20,217 nucleotides of DNA from a virus. The position numbers were made by a program, and so were the translations under genes. How positions within the stretch are numbered: the stretch's first letter is position 1; every line of letters begins with the position of its first letter. The notes below the pieces were generated by a model. It made no database searches and was not told the origin of the DNA. It saw only the letters and a list, made by a program, of their open reading frames with translations. Of the stretch, positions 8,576-15,608 are shown piece by piece. The stretch covers positions 1-20,217 of IMG/VR virus record IMGVR_UViG_3300020478_000092. One strand, 5' to 3'.

Positions 8576-9534
8576 TAAGTAACACCTAAGTTTTTAAAGA
8601 GCTCGGCAATAGTCGTAAAAGGACTGGGGTTCTGGTTTGGATTCCATACCGTACTGATCCCCGTTGTTGGCCCTTGTGGGAACATTCCCTGCATCATACT
8701 GGCAAGGAACTGCATTCTTTGGTAAGGCTCTTTGGCCAATTGAGAAGCAGCATCGTATTGTGAACCGTACATAGTGTCTTGTATGCCTCTGGCCGTTTGT
8801 CCGAGACCGCCTAGTGACGCCATTTGATTACGCAACAACTGTTGTCCCGTTTGTCCGAGGCCCATGATCCCTTGTCCAAGTTGCCCGTACATTTGTGCGC
8901 CTTGCATACCCAGTTGTCCTGCCTGTTGCATTCTTCGTTGTTGGTCAGCAAAAGCGTTTTGAGCTTGCTGTTGTGCTTGAGAGTATCCTTGTGCCCGCAT
9001 TTGTCCGGCTGTGCCCGACATGCCTCTGCCTAATTGTTTAAAACGTTCTTCTGCCATGAGTCGTCCACGACCGCTGCCAAACGCACCGGCATCCACGGCT
9101 TGTGCCCTACTTCCTATGTCTTGTTGTGCCCAGTTCTCATACACGTCATCAAGCGACTTTTGCACCGCCATGTCTTCATAGGGGTTATAAAAAGCTTTGC
9201 CCATGCTTGGGTCATACGCTTGTGCGCCCATGTACCCGGCCTGTGTCCCTTGGCCCAGGGCCCCGAGCCCTTGTCCGTAAGCACCGCCCGCTTGTTGTAG
9301 GTAAGGTTGGAAACCGCCCAAACCCCCACTGAGAGCCCGCGCTTGCATTTCAAACGGGTCTAATCCGGCCACGCCTCGTTGTGGAACAGGCATAGGCTGA
9401 CGGACCAGGTTCATTAAGTTATCAAAGAACCCGCGTCGATACTGCTCGACCCAAGGGGCTTCAAACCCTATCGTACTTTGAGGCCCATAAGGTCCCGAAA
9501 TATTAGGGTCTACATCATCATATCCGTTGCTCAT
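8575..9534 (-). CDS. Gly/Ala/Gln-rich virion-type protein, GAFGSGR family (319 aa)
   Basis: An Ala/Gly/Gln-rich, largely helical protein. Residues 1-60 hold an N-terminal segment (APWVEQYRRGFFDNLMNLV). Residues 115-165 have the pattern YNPYED ... followed by QAVDAGAFGSGRGRLMAEE, which I recognise from environmental phages as a recurring family next to tail-hub and ejection genes. Residues about 170-275 are repeated Gln/Ala/Gly heptad-like units (QAQQQAQNAFADQQRRMQQ and similar), expected to form long amphipathic helices like those of phage DNA-ejection proteins. The start ATG overlaps the upstream stop (TAATG) with an AGGAT ribosome site; the stop overlaps the next start in the same way. Family resemblance is from memory; ejection function is inference. 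Confidence 0.82.
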   Translation of the reverse strand: MSNGYDDVDPNISGPYGPQSTIGFEAPWVEQYRRGFFDNLMNLVRQPMPVPQRGVAGLDPFEMQARALSGGLGGFQPYLQQAGGAYGQGLGALGQGTQAGYMGAQAYDPSMGKAFYNPYEDMAVQKSLDDVYENWAQQDIGSRAQAVDAGAFGSGRGRLMAEERFKQLGRGMSGTAGQMRAQGYSQAQQQAQNAFADQQRRMQQAGQLGMQGAQMYGQLGQGIMGLGQTGQQLLRNQMASLGGLGQTARGIQDTMYGSQYDAASQLAKEPYQRMQFLASMMQGMFPQGPTTGISTVWNPNQNPSPFTTIAELFKNLGVT

Positions 9535-10631
9535 TATCCTATCCCCATTTGTTCTGCTTGTTTCATTAGTTTATACAGTCTCTTTGCCCCTATATTATCC
9601 GTTGCTTTTTTAGTAAACACAAATTCTCCCGGTTCAAGGAAGGCTGGAGTGATGTCCCCATGACTTTTAAGGCCCATAATTCCCCCTTGATTACCGCCCT
9701 CTATTTCTTCTAATAAAGGCATGCCCGAAACGTGTGTGGCTGCGGGCATTGTTGTTCCTTTTGGCATGGCGTATTTTTGCCCTTGAAGAATGTTTGGTCC
9801 TAGCCCCTGCATTACCATGCTTTCCTTGGAAGGCAAGCCCCATTGTTTTCCTATCGCGCTTTGTGCTGCCATTTGCCCAGTTGGGACCTTGTATTTATTA
9901 TAGTCATCAATTGCTTTCTTAGATTTTACTATCTCAAACAATTTTTCAAACCAACTAAGCTCTTCATCGCCTCCACCTAGCCCTTCCCAACCTAACAAAG
10001 AACCAAGACCCGCTATACCCCCTATACCAGATAAAATTGAGCTCCAGTCAATTCCCGACGACATCGAATCTGGTTGTGTTCCCGTGACCGTTATCTCTTC
10101 AATCGTTTCGTTATCAGCGGGAGTGCCTGGGCTTTCATCAGGGATAGCCTCCCAGCCATCACCAAGCCCCCAAACACTCCAAACGTATTTTATGCCGTCC
10201 TTAATGACCTGCATTCCCTCTGTCGGATTTTCTGGAAACTTTTCAACAACGGTTATTTCATCTATTGTGTCTGTTCCTGTCTCTGTTCCTGTTCCTGTTA
10301 TTTCTTCAATTGTTTCGTTATTAGCAGGACCTCCTGGGGTTGTCTCTGTTCCCGTGCCTGTGCTCGCTATGACATCTGCGTAACCACCAAGCACAGAATC
10401 GTCATTTTCTACGCCAGTAGTGTCATCAGCCCCTGCTTGAGCATATTGTTCTTTCCACAGGTCTCCGTATTTTATCCATTCTTCGGGACCCATTGGGCCT
10501 CTATGGCCCAATACGTCTATGATATATTTAGCAAACTTGATCGCGTCCATGGGCGTCATAGTTGCAGGCATACCTAAACTTTCAACTGTTGGTAGCTCGT
10601 TTTCAAAAGGGTTTGTCATTGCATTTGACAT
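9534..10631 (-). CDS. Virion-type protein with Thr/Glu repeats and a conserved LEPGEFVFT C-terminus (365 aa)
   Basis: The N-terminal 90 residues are mixed helical. Residues 90-190 contain degenerate repeats built on ETIEEITxTGT (106-116, 121-130 as DTIDEITVVE, and 175-186), which resemble TonB boxes. Between the repeats, residues 133-163 (ENPTEGMQVIKDGIKYVW) look like a small folded beta unit. Residues 195-221 are Gly-rich. The C-terminus combines GGIMGLKSHGDITP (316-329) with AFLEPGEFVFTKKATDNIGAKRLYKLM (330-356), a conserved-looking tail block seen in several phage structural proteins. The ATG at 10631 follows the upstream stop by one base, and GGAGGAGG is an excellent ribosome site. The module could be a tail or ejection component; no enzymatic motif is seen. 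Confidence 0.82.
   Translation of the reverse strand: MSNAMTNPFENELPTVESLGMPATMTPMDAIKFAKYIIDVLGHRGPMGPEEWIKYGDLWKEQYAQAGADDTTGVENDDSVLGGYADVIASTGTGTETTPGGPANNETIEEITGTGTETGTDTIDEITVVEKFPENPTEGMQVIKDGIKYVWSVWGLGDGWEAIPDESPGTPADNETIEEITVTGTQPDSMSSGIDWSSILSGIGGIAGLGSLLGWEGLGGGDEELSWFEKLFEIVKSKKAIDDYNKYKVPTGQMAAQSAIGKQWGLPSKESMVMQGLGPNILQGQKYAMPKGTTMPAATHVSGMPLLEEIEGGNQGGIMGLKSHGDITPAFLEPGEFVFTKKATDNIGAKRLYKLMKQAEQMGIG
10074..10316 (-). repeat. Degenerate NETIEEITxTGT protein repeats (TonB-box-like)
   Basis: Within the 365-residue protein the segments ANNETIEEITGTGT and ADNETIEEITVTGT are close copies with a third, shorter copy DTIDEITVVE between them. The corresponding DNA is about 85% alike over some 30 bases (compare 10090-10120 with 10297-10330), with differences largely in codon third positions. 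The core acidic-T-I-x-E-I-T-V-T-G is like the TonB box or plug-entry segment of outer-membrane receptors. Confidence 0.7.
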
Positions 10632-10632
10632 A

Positions 10633-11652
10633 TTATCCTCCTCCCCACCACGGCGGTAATGTCCTTATGCCCAAAGGATTTTCCTGTCTAAACCGGTCTA
10701 TTTCTTCTTGAGGTATTCTCGGTGCGGGAGCACCTACAGCGGTGCCGTGTTTTTGTATGTAGGGGGCTATTTCCTCCACAAAGTTTTTCGGCATACCATA
10801 GCTTGTGGCCAAGCTTGGCAAAGCATCAATCCCTGCTGCCCTTAATTCTTTTCCTGTTCCGTATACGCTGCCCATACCAAAATTCTTTTCATAGCGATAC
10901 TTTCTAAAATCTTCAGGTGTTCCGTACTTAGCTTTGTTTTCCTCTGCCGCCTTAATGGCCTCGGCTTCAGGCATGCCTTGGTCTATAAAGGTTTGAGGAT
11001 CTATTAAGCCAGCTATTCTTTTCATTATCCTTTTAGTTTGTCGCTCCTCTTTACGCCGCATTCTTTGCATTTGGCCGTATCCGCCGCCTGCACCTTTTCC
11101 ACCCCCTTTTCCACCAGGGAACCTACCAACACCTGAGTGCATTCTTTGTAAGTTCATCATGGCTGAGGGCCCCGCGTTTCTAAGCCTTTGTGCTGCTGCG
11201 CTGCTCACTTGTCGAGGGTTCATTAGTGCATTAACGACACCAGCCCCAGGTATCATATTACCAAGTGTTTTAAGTAGGCCACCTATTCCGCCTGGGACCC
11301 TTCCCCCGCTTTGAAACTCTAAGGGCCTCTCTACTCTGGGTGGGTTTAGTGTGTCTCTGGGCCCTGTTACTCTTCCTACTTCGTCCCCTTGTATTGGTCT
11401 TTGTACATCCCCGCTTTTTTCTTTATAAGGATCCCTTCTCCCTCTTTTGTCCCCCAGATTTTGTTTCTTCATCCATTCTTCGTTTTCTCTGGCTTTTCTT
11501 TGAAGGAGCTTCTTGACTTTAGGGTTCTTTAGAGCCATCTGAACCATTTGAGGACCATATTTTTGCATCGCTTGCTGGGCACCTCTCATCATTATAAAGC
11601 GGCCTATTGCCATCGCAACAGGGGGAGCTAAAGGTGCTAAAAATAACGGCAT
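10633..11652 (-). CDS. Basic Gly-rich virion-type protein (339 aa)
   Basis: Unrecognised. It begins with a hydrophobic segment (PLFLAPLAPPVAMAIGRFIMM, residues 2-22) that could insert in a membrane. A very basic stretch follows (44-78, KNPKVKKLLQRKAREN ... KRGRRDPYK). Residues 113-140 carry QSGGRVPGGIGGLLKTLG, a Gly turn motif like those of the neighbouring proteins, and 176-192 is a Gly/Lys run. The C-terminal third is charged and helical, ending in PPWWGGG. Basic character plus a hydrophobic N-terminus suits a nucleic-acid-associated ejection or internal protein, but that is inference. AGGAAGAGGA lies just upstream of the ATG as ribosome site. The gene ends one base before the next ATG. Confidence 0.8.
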   Translation of the reverse strand: MPLFLAPLAPPVAMAIGRFIMMRGAQQAMQKYGPQMVQMALKNPKVKKLLQRKARENEEWMKKQNLGDKRGRRDPYKEKSGDVQRPIQGDEVGRVTGPRDTLNPPRVERPLEFQSGGRVPGGIGGLLKTLGNMIPGAGVVNALMNPRQVSSAAAQRLRNAGPSAMMNLQRMHSGVGRFPGGKGGGKGAGGGYGQMQRMRRKEERQTKRIMKRIAGLIDPQTFIDQGMPEAEAIKAAEENKAKYGTPEDFRKYRYEKNFGMGSVYGTGKELRAAGIDALPSLATSYGMPKNFVEEIAPYIQKHGTAVGAPAPRIPQEEIDRFRQENPLGIRTLPPWWGGG

Positions 11653-11697
11653 AGTTGTCCTCTTCCTATCTTTGGATAATTACTTTACTTGTAGGCA

Positions 11698-12024
11698 TTA
11701 TAGGATTGGGACCGTGGTTGCACCGTTTGTTGATACGGTTAAATCGCCAAGTTGTCCCGTGGCTTGCACGCCTTTTCCACTAGGCGAGTATAATGTTTGC
11801 CACTTCTTGCCATCAAAAACTTGCAGACTGTCTTCTGTCAGGTTCCAAATGACGTCTCCGCGACTAAATAAGTTTTGATCGCGGGTTGTGTTAGTATACT
11901 GATAAGTTGCCGTGGGATCAAAGCCTTGTAGGTTTAATTCTAGGATTCTTACCAATCTGTTAAATAAATCTGAGTCCACCTCTCCTAAAGCGGTGGGTAA
12001 ACGTGTGTCTAATAGTCTTGCCAT
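11698..12024 (-). CDS. Small tail-associated protein (108 aa)
   Basis: A 108-residue protein lying directly after the gp10-like gene with a TAATG stop/start overlap. The N-terminal half (LPTALGEVDSDLFNRLVRILELNL) is helical. The middle contains DVIWNLTEDSLQVFDGKKWQTLY, a beta-hairpin-like segment typical of small phage head-tail or tail-fibre accessory proteins. The C-terminus is Thr/Gly/Val-rich (TGQLGDLTVSTNGATTVPIL). No enzyme motif. Tight coupling to the tail-hub gene suggests it assembles with it. Function unknown. Confidence 0.75.
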   Translation of the reverse strand: MARLLDTRLPTALGEVDSDLFNRLVRILELNLQGFDPTATYQYTNTTRDQNLFSRGDVIWNLTEDSLQVFDGKKWQTLYSPSGKGVQATGQLGDLTVSTNGATTVPIL

Positions 12025-13916
12025 TATCTTCTCCCGTCTGGTCGAGTGTTGAGTCGCATGGCCCCGAGCCGCCAGCCCACGCCAAGCCTTACACCGGTTG
12101 ACGCGTCATCGTCTGATTCTAAGCGAACCACGGCTTGTCGTGCTCGTCCTCTTAAATCAACCTTAGTCGTGCTCGCCGTTACTTGGTTGGTGCTCTTAGT
12201 GGTTAGTGTTTCGTTAGGAAAGTTTCTTGTTTTTAACACAAAATTCACCGCTTGATCTGAGCCTCCGTCCCCTAAAAACCGAACATCGGGTATGGCGTTT
12301 TGTATTTGGGTATAGCTATTGCCTATGGCATCCAGCGCAAAATCAGCCGATTCAATATAAACATTGTCCATGGGGGAGCCGTCCGCATCGTTTCCGGTTT
12401 CGTGTTTATAGACATAATTGTTTGTGTCTACTCCGGTTGCTCTCGGATAAGGCTGTACCCCTTCATCCAACCACGCATAACGGACAAGCTCTCCATAATA
12501 CCAAACCTGTTCTTGGTAGTTATAGACCACATAGCGATCTATTTCATCGGAGCTTCCCGAAGGATAAAACCATCCGACCTCGTTGAACTGTCTGTTTAAA
12601 TAGCCAAACGTTTTGAAAGACTGGTTTTGGTTAAAGTCATTAAACACATAGCTGTGCACACTACAAGGAAGTCTTTCGACCGTTCCGCTATATCTGTAAA
12701 AGCCCGAACGATCCATCCAAAAAACACCCGGAGGCGCGTTGACCGCAGCTTTAGGCGAAATCATGCCAACCCCTTGATTAATTAGATTAACTCCAAAAGT
12801 GTAAGGAGGACCAATAAACTGCATACTGTAAAGTGCATCATCTGTCCAAATCAGTATTTCTTGCCGTGAGCGAAGACCGCCGACAATTTGAGTTCCCGCC
12901 GAGAGCCTTAGTGAGCCGGCGGTGTTTGTAAGCTTAGGTTCCCACTGAGTAATATCTTCTTGGTCACACCAACAAATAAACATGGGGTCAATAACACTTG
13001 TTCTAGCTGTTCCACCAGCATTTAAAGGGTCTGCGCCCAAACAAATAACGTGTCGGTCAATATCACTTACCAAGGTTTGCAGTGCCAGTGTTGGCGGCAA
13101 GTTGGCGCCGATAGACGAATCACTTAGGCTCTTGGCCCTGACGCTCGTTCCGTTGTCCTCGGTCCAATAAAAAATGTCCCCTGCTCTTGGATTCATAATA
13201 AGGTCTTCTCCAAAATTATCGTGTGTCCATAACCTTAACTGGTTGTTAAACGCCAGTGCGGAAGCCGAACCAAAAGTTCCGTCGCCCCATGTACTAGCGC
13301 CATAACCTGAACCAGACACATAATCATCGAGGCCGACATTAATCTGATAGGCCCCAACCACACTTGACCCACCATTACCGCTGTCACTGCTGTTAGCTGT
13401 TACGGTGTCCCCGTCAGTGTCTTTGGCTTCAATGGTGTAGCTGTTAGCATTAACAATGGTTGCGATCTGATATTCTTGGTTTAAAACATTAGCAATAATA
13501 TTGCCGCCCAAACTAGCGGCACCGCTAAAGGTGACAAAATCATTTTGGCTTGCGCCATGGGCCGTGTCCGCTACGGTGATCGTAGCGTCCCCGTTGCTCG
13601 CTGAAAACGTTACGTCCCCCGCCGAAGTCGTGGCTCTTATAGGCGTTATATCGTAGAAACTGGTTCCGTCTTTGACGTAATACTTTAAAGTGGTTCCAAG
13701 CCCCAGATATTTGGTGCCGCCTAAAGACACCCAAGCATGGAGAGCACGTCCCGTTCCCAAATAAGTATCGGTTTGCTCTTTAGCCCAGCCACCTATTTTT
13801 TGAGGAAACCCTTTTTTAAACCGTACAAGATTACTGTCAAACCAGCCTCCCTGAGCGGAAAAGGCGGTTCCTTCTCGGTTTATTCCTGGGACCATTTCAA
13901 ACTTAGCGTAAGGCAT
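12024..13916 (-). CDS. P22 gp10-like tail hub/stabilisation protein (630 aa)
   Basis: The pattern of beta-strands and aromatic segments resembles the gp10-type tail accessory family that closes the portal of P22-like podoviruses. It opens with a segment requiring no signal (MVPGINREGTAFSAQGGWFDSNLVRF). It continues through repeated blade-like strands (WVSLGGTKYLGLG, LWTHDNFGEDLIMNPRAGDIFYW, ILIWTDDALYSMQFIGPPYTFGV), then GVGMISPKAAV and FNEVGWFYPSGSSDEIDRYVVYNY. Residues 97-187 form a Ser/Thr/Gly-rich insertion with its own pattern (TAHGASQNDFVTFSGA), probably an extra beta domain. The ATG overlaps the o-spanin stop (TAATG), with GAGGA upstream. Structural role is likely; equivalence to gp10 is by remembered resemblance. 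Confidence 0.78.
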   Translation of the reverse strand: MPYAKFEMVPGINREGTAFSAQGGWFDSNLVRFKKGFPQKIGGWAKEQTDTYLGTGRALHAWVSLGGTKYLGLGTTLKYYVKDGTSFYDITPIRATTSAGDVTFSASNGDATITVADTAHGASQNDFVTFSGAASLGGNIIANVLNQEYQIATIVNANSYTIEAKDTDGDTVTANSSDSGNGGSSVVGAYQINVGLDDYVSGSGYGASTWGDGTFGSASALAFNNQLRLWTHDNFGEDLIMNPRAGDIFYWTEDNGTSVRAKSLSDSSIGANLPPTLALQTLVSDIDRHVICLGADPLNAGGTARTSVIDPMFICWCDQEDITQWEPKLTNTAGSLRLSAGTQIVGGLRSRQEILIWTDDALYSMQFIGPPYTFGVNLINQGVGMISPKAAVNAPPGVFWMDRSGFYRYSGTVERLPCSVHSYVFNDFNQNQSFKTFGYLNRQFNEVGWFYPSGSSDEIDRYVVYNYQEQVWYYGELVRYAWLDEGVQPYPRATGVDTNNYVYKHETGNDADGSPMDNVYIESADFALDAIGNSYTQIQNAIPDVRFLGDGGSDQAVNFVLKTRNFPNETLTTKSTNQVTASTTKVDLRGRARQAVVRLESDDDASTGVRLGVGWRLGAMRLNTRPDGRR

Positions 13917-14302
13917 TATTCTTTTTCCTCTTCTTCGTCCATTTCCTTATAATAGCCGACAATGTGCAGAACTTGTTCTAAATATCGGGTAATTTCACCC
14001 ATCGTCATAGATAGATTCTCATACCCTTGACTGGTTAATCCATAATAAGCAACTCTAGGTTCTTCCCCCGCTTCTATTGCGTCTAAATATTCTTGCATCA
14101 CATCGGGGCTCAATATCCTCCACTCAATTGGAGCAGAATTAATTGCTTCGGGCAAGGGTGGATGATAAATAGGGGGTCGTTCAACCACACTAACCACTTC
14201 CACAGGCTTCACCTCTGGCTGCATTGCTGCCCTGTCTCCTAAAAGAGAAAAATTGGTGCAACCATTAATTAATAGTAGCGGTATTATCAGTAGTTTCTTC
14301 AT
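13916..14302 (-). CDS. o-spanin (Rz1-like outer-membrane lipoprotein)
   Basis: The protein starts MKKLLIIPLLLINGC: a short basic N-terminus, hydrophobic core and lipobox ending in Cys, so it is a predicted lipoprotein that would be lipidated and sorted to the outer membrane. A Pro-rich stretch follows (VVERPPIYHPPLPEA), usual for o-spanins, then a helical acidic C-terminus (EMDEEEEKE). It overlaps the upstream membrane coiled-coil gene by 38 bp in a different frame, the nested/overlapping arrangement characteristic of Rz/Rz1 pairs. I chose the ATG at 14302; a TTG three bases upstream is in frame but less likely. Together with the i-spanin it would bridge the periplasm and fuse the two membranes in the last step of lysis. 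At 128 residues it is long for an o-spanin. Confidence 0.75.
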   Translation of the reverse strand: MKKLLIIPLLLINGCTNFSLLGDRAAMQPEVKPVEVVSVVERPPIYHPPLPEAINSAPIEWRILSPDVMQEYLDAIEAGEEPRVAYYGLTSQGYENLSMTMGEITRYLEQVLHIVGYYKEMDEEEEKE

Positions 14303-14699
14303 CAAACTGCTCTGGATTAGTTATTGCATTTAAATTTTCTATTACCCGCGCTGAAGCCTTGTTCACCTTGCCTTCTAAAACCCCTGGTTCAGTGAGCGCC
14401 ATGCCCTCTAAATTAAAGTTAGCGAACTTGTTTCTCAGTTTAGCTACTTGAGCCATGCTCTCGTTGTATTGAGTATTAAGGCTCTGTATTTGTTGGGCCG
14501 TCTTTTTGGCCTGTTCCAACGCTTTTTTAATCTGCTCGTTTTGTTGTTGGATGGTGTTCTCCAATACTTGTTGATTATTAAGAGCCGTTTGTAGCTCTAC
14601 CTCAAGTTTTTCCATCTGCGCTGCGGTTATTAAATAATAGCCCATAAAAGCAGAACCTAGCGCTAATAATAGAACGCCCAAAAAAAGAGCTAGTTTCAC
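14265..14699 (-). CDS. i-spanin (Rz-like inner-membrane coiled-coil protein)
   Basis: A 144-residue protein with one N-terminal transmembrane segment (residues 3-25, LALFLGVLLLALGSAFMGYYLI) and a long heptad-rich coiled coil from about 28 to 90 (many Gln, Glu, Lys and Leu). The C-terminal tail is Asn/Thr/Glu-rich. This is the standard topology of an i-spanin, with the coil in the periplasm. The start is a GTG at 14699 that overlaps the upstream TGA stop (GTGA), with AAAGGCG as ribosome site. The lipoprotein gene begins inside its 3' end, as expected for a spanin pair. A structural membrane protein is the alternative, but the overlap with a lipoprotein makes spanin the better call. Confidence 0.75.
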   Translation of the reverse strand: MKLALFLGVLLLALGSAFMGYYLITAAQMEKLEVELQTALNNQQVLENTIQQQNEQIKKALEQAKKTAQQIQSLNTQYNESMAQVAKLRNKFANFNLEGMALTEPGVLEGKVNKASARVIENLNAITNPEQFDEETTDNTATIN

Positions 14700-15088
14700 T
14701 CTTTATCGCCTTTAAAGCTCTTAGAAGACCCAGACGTTCCTGCATAGAGCCCAAACCAAGCTGCTCCCGCACCTACAATAATAGATATAAGTCCAGACTG
14801 TTCAAAGGTTGGGTTCTCCAAGTCCATAAACCACATTACGGTGTAGTAAAGTAAAAAGATGTAAACCGTTAAAAAGGCTCTTGGAAAAATACGCCAGGAG
14901 TCCACAGCTTGCGCTAAAAAGATCCATCTCTGATGGGGGTTATTGTTCTTTGTGTCTTCTAAATCTCTTATTTTATCTTTTAAAGCACCAATCTCTTCGA
15001 CCATCGCCATGAATTTATTAAGATCCATTTCGACTTCGTTTCTATCCATGTCGCCTGCAAATCTGCCGCTTGGGTATCCGTCATTCAT
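14696..15088 (-). CDS. Holin candidate, GTA-holin-like membrane protein (130 aa)
   Basis: Residues 17-47 form an amphipathic or coiled-coil helix (MDLNKFMAMVEEIGALKDKIRDLE). Two hydrophobic segments follow: about 70-88 (RAFLTVYIFLLYYTVMWFM) and 97-117 (QSGLISIIVGAGAAWFGLYAG), then a short basic tail (SSKSFKGDK). The motif WRIFPR before the first segment and WFGLY in the last resemble the holin group found beside lysis genes in alphaproteobacterial and gene-transfer-agent-like phages. It lies directly before the spanin pair, a good holin position. GAGGTGA sits a few bases before the ATG. Another holin-like peptide occurs near the lysozyme, so which one triggers lysis is open. Confidence 0.6.
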   Translation of the reverse strand: MNDGYPSGRFAGDMDRNEVEMDLNKFMAMVEEIGALKDKIRDLEDTKNNNPHQRWIFLAQAVDSWRIFPRAFLTVYIFLLYYTVMWFMDLENPTFEQSGLISIIVGAGAAWFGLYAGTSGSSKSFKGDKE

Positions 15089-15096
15089 TTTTCACC

Positions 15097-15465
15097 TCAG
15101 TTCGCTAAAGGGTTTTCGTTTTTATTCTCAAGCCTGTTGACTTGATTTTCTATTGACTCTATTTTTGTCCCGGCTGTTGCTATATCTACATCAAGAACTT
15201 TAATCATGTTTTCGTTTTCTTGCACCGCGGGTAGTATGCTGTCGTCAATTGTTTTATTAATATAATTGACAGAAGTTTCTATGCCACTAAACCGCTCTTC
15301 AATTTCTTGTTGCGCGTCCTCTGTGCCCTCAATACGACCTACCTTTTTCTCTAGGTTCTCTATTCTGTTAATGTATGTAGCGCCCTGGTACCCGAAGCCA
15401 GCCAATGTGCTGACAATACCTGCCAAGGCAATTAATTGTGTTGTTTTTGATTGAAACCAGTCCAT
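15097..15465 (-). CDS. Membrane-anchored coiled-coil protein (122 aa)
   Basis: One N-terminal transmembrane helix (residues 9-31, TQLIALAGIVSTLAGFGYQGATY) followed by a long charged coiled coil (33-115: NRIENLEKKVGRIEG, FSGIETSVNYINKTI, IESIENQVNRLENK). I place the start at the ATG at 15465 because AGGAGG lies four bases upstream; a longer frame reading back to 15522 overlaps the preceding small gene and has no comparable site. The topology resembles XhlA-type or spanin-like lysis accessories. It sits between the basic 44-residue gene and the holin candidate. Function not established. Confidence 0.72.
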   Translation of the reverse strand: MDWFQSKTTQLIALAGIVSTLAGFGYQGATYINRIENLEKKVGRIEGTEDAQQEIEERFSGIETSVNYINKTIDDSILPAVQENENMIKVLDVDIATAGTKIESIENQVNRLENKNENPLAN

Positions 15466-15469
15466 GTTT

Positions 15470-15475
15470 CCTCCT
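15470..15475 (-). promoter_or_regulatory. Ribosome-binding site AGGAGG deciding the 15465 start
   Basis: A perfect AGGAGG, spaced four bases (AAAC) from the ATG at 15465. It also overlaps the TAG stop of the upstream 44-residue gene, so termination there would deliver ribosomes to this start. Confidence 0.85.
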
Positions 15476-15608
15476 AATAATATTTTGTTACTTTTCTTCT
15501 GTCGTTCATTACCGCACCACAACCCTTTGCAATGCCCGATTTTATTGGGCTTTTAGCCTTTCCTCCACGGGGCGTTTTCTTTCCCGATTTAACTGACTTT
15601 ACTTTCAT
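15474..15608 (-). CDS. Small basic phage protein with CGAVMNDRRKVTKYY ending (44 aa)
   Basis: A 44-residue, Lys/Arg/Gly-rich protein. The N-terminus is KVKSVKSGKKTPRGGKAKSP and the C-terminus reads GCGAVMNDRRKVTKYY. I recognise this C-terminal pattern from small proteins in other environmental tailed phages. Its ATG overlaps the stop of the preceding secreted-protein gene by ATGA, and its own stop overlaps the ribosome site of the next gene, so it is embedded in a coupled series. The strong positive charge suggests nucleic-acid or membrane contact. Function unknown. Confidence 0.75.
   Translation of the reverse strand: MKVKSVKSGKKTPRGGKAKSPIKSGIAKGCGAVMNDRRKVTKYY

Noticed and set aside
15097-15522. 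Longer version of the membrane coiled-coil protein starting at 15522
   Set aside because: The extra 19 residues overlap the 44-residue basic gene in another frame, have no good ribosome site, and AGGAGG precisely precedes the ATG at 15465.
15533-15556. GCCC...GGGC inverted repeat followed by TTTT on the + strand
   Set aside because: Short stem with a large loop, within the 44-residue coding gene; the U-run is on the untranscribed side for this operon.
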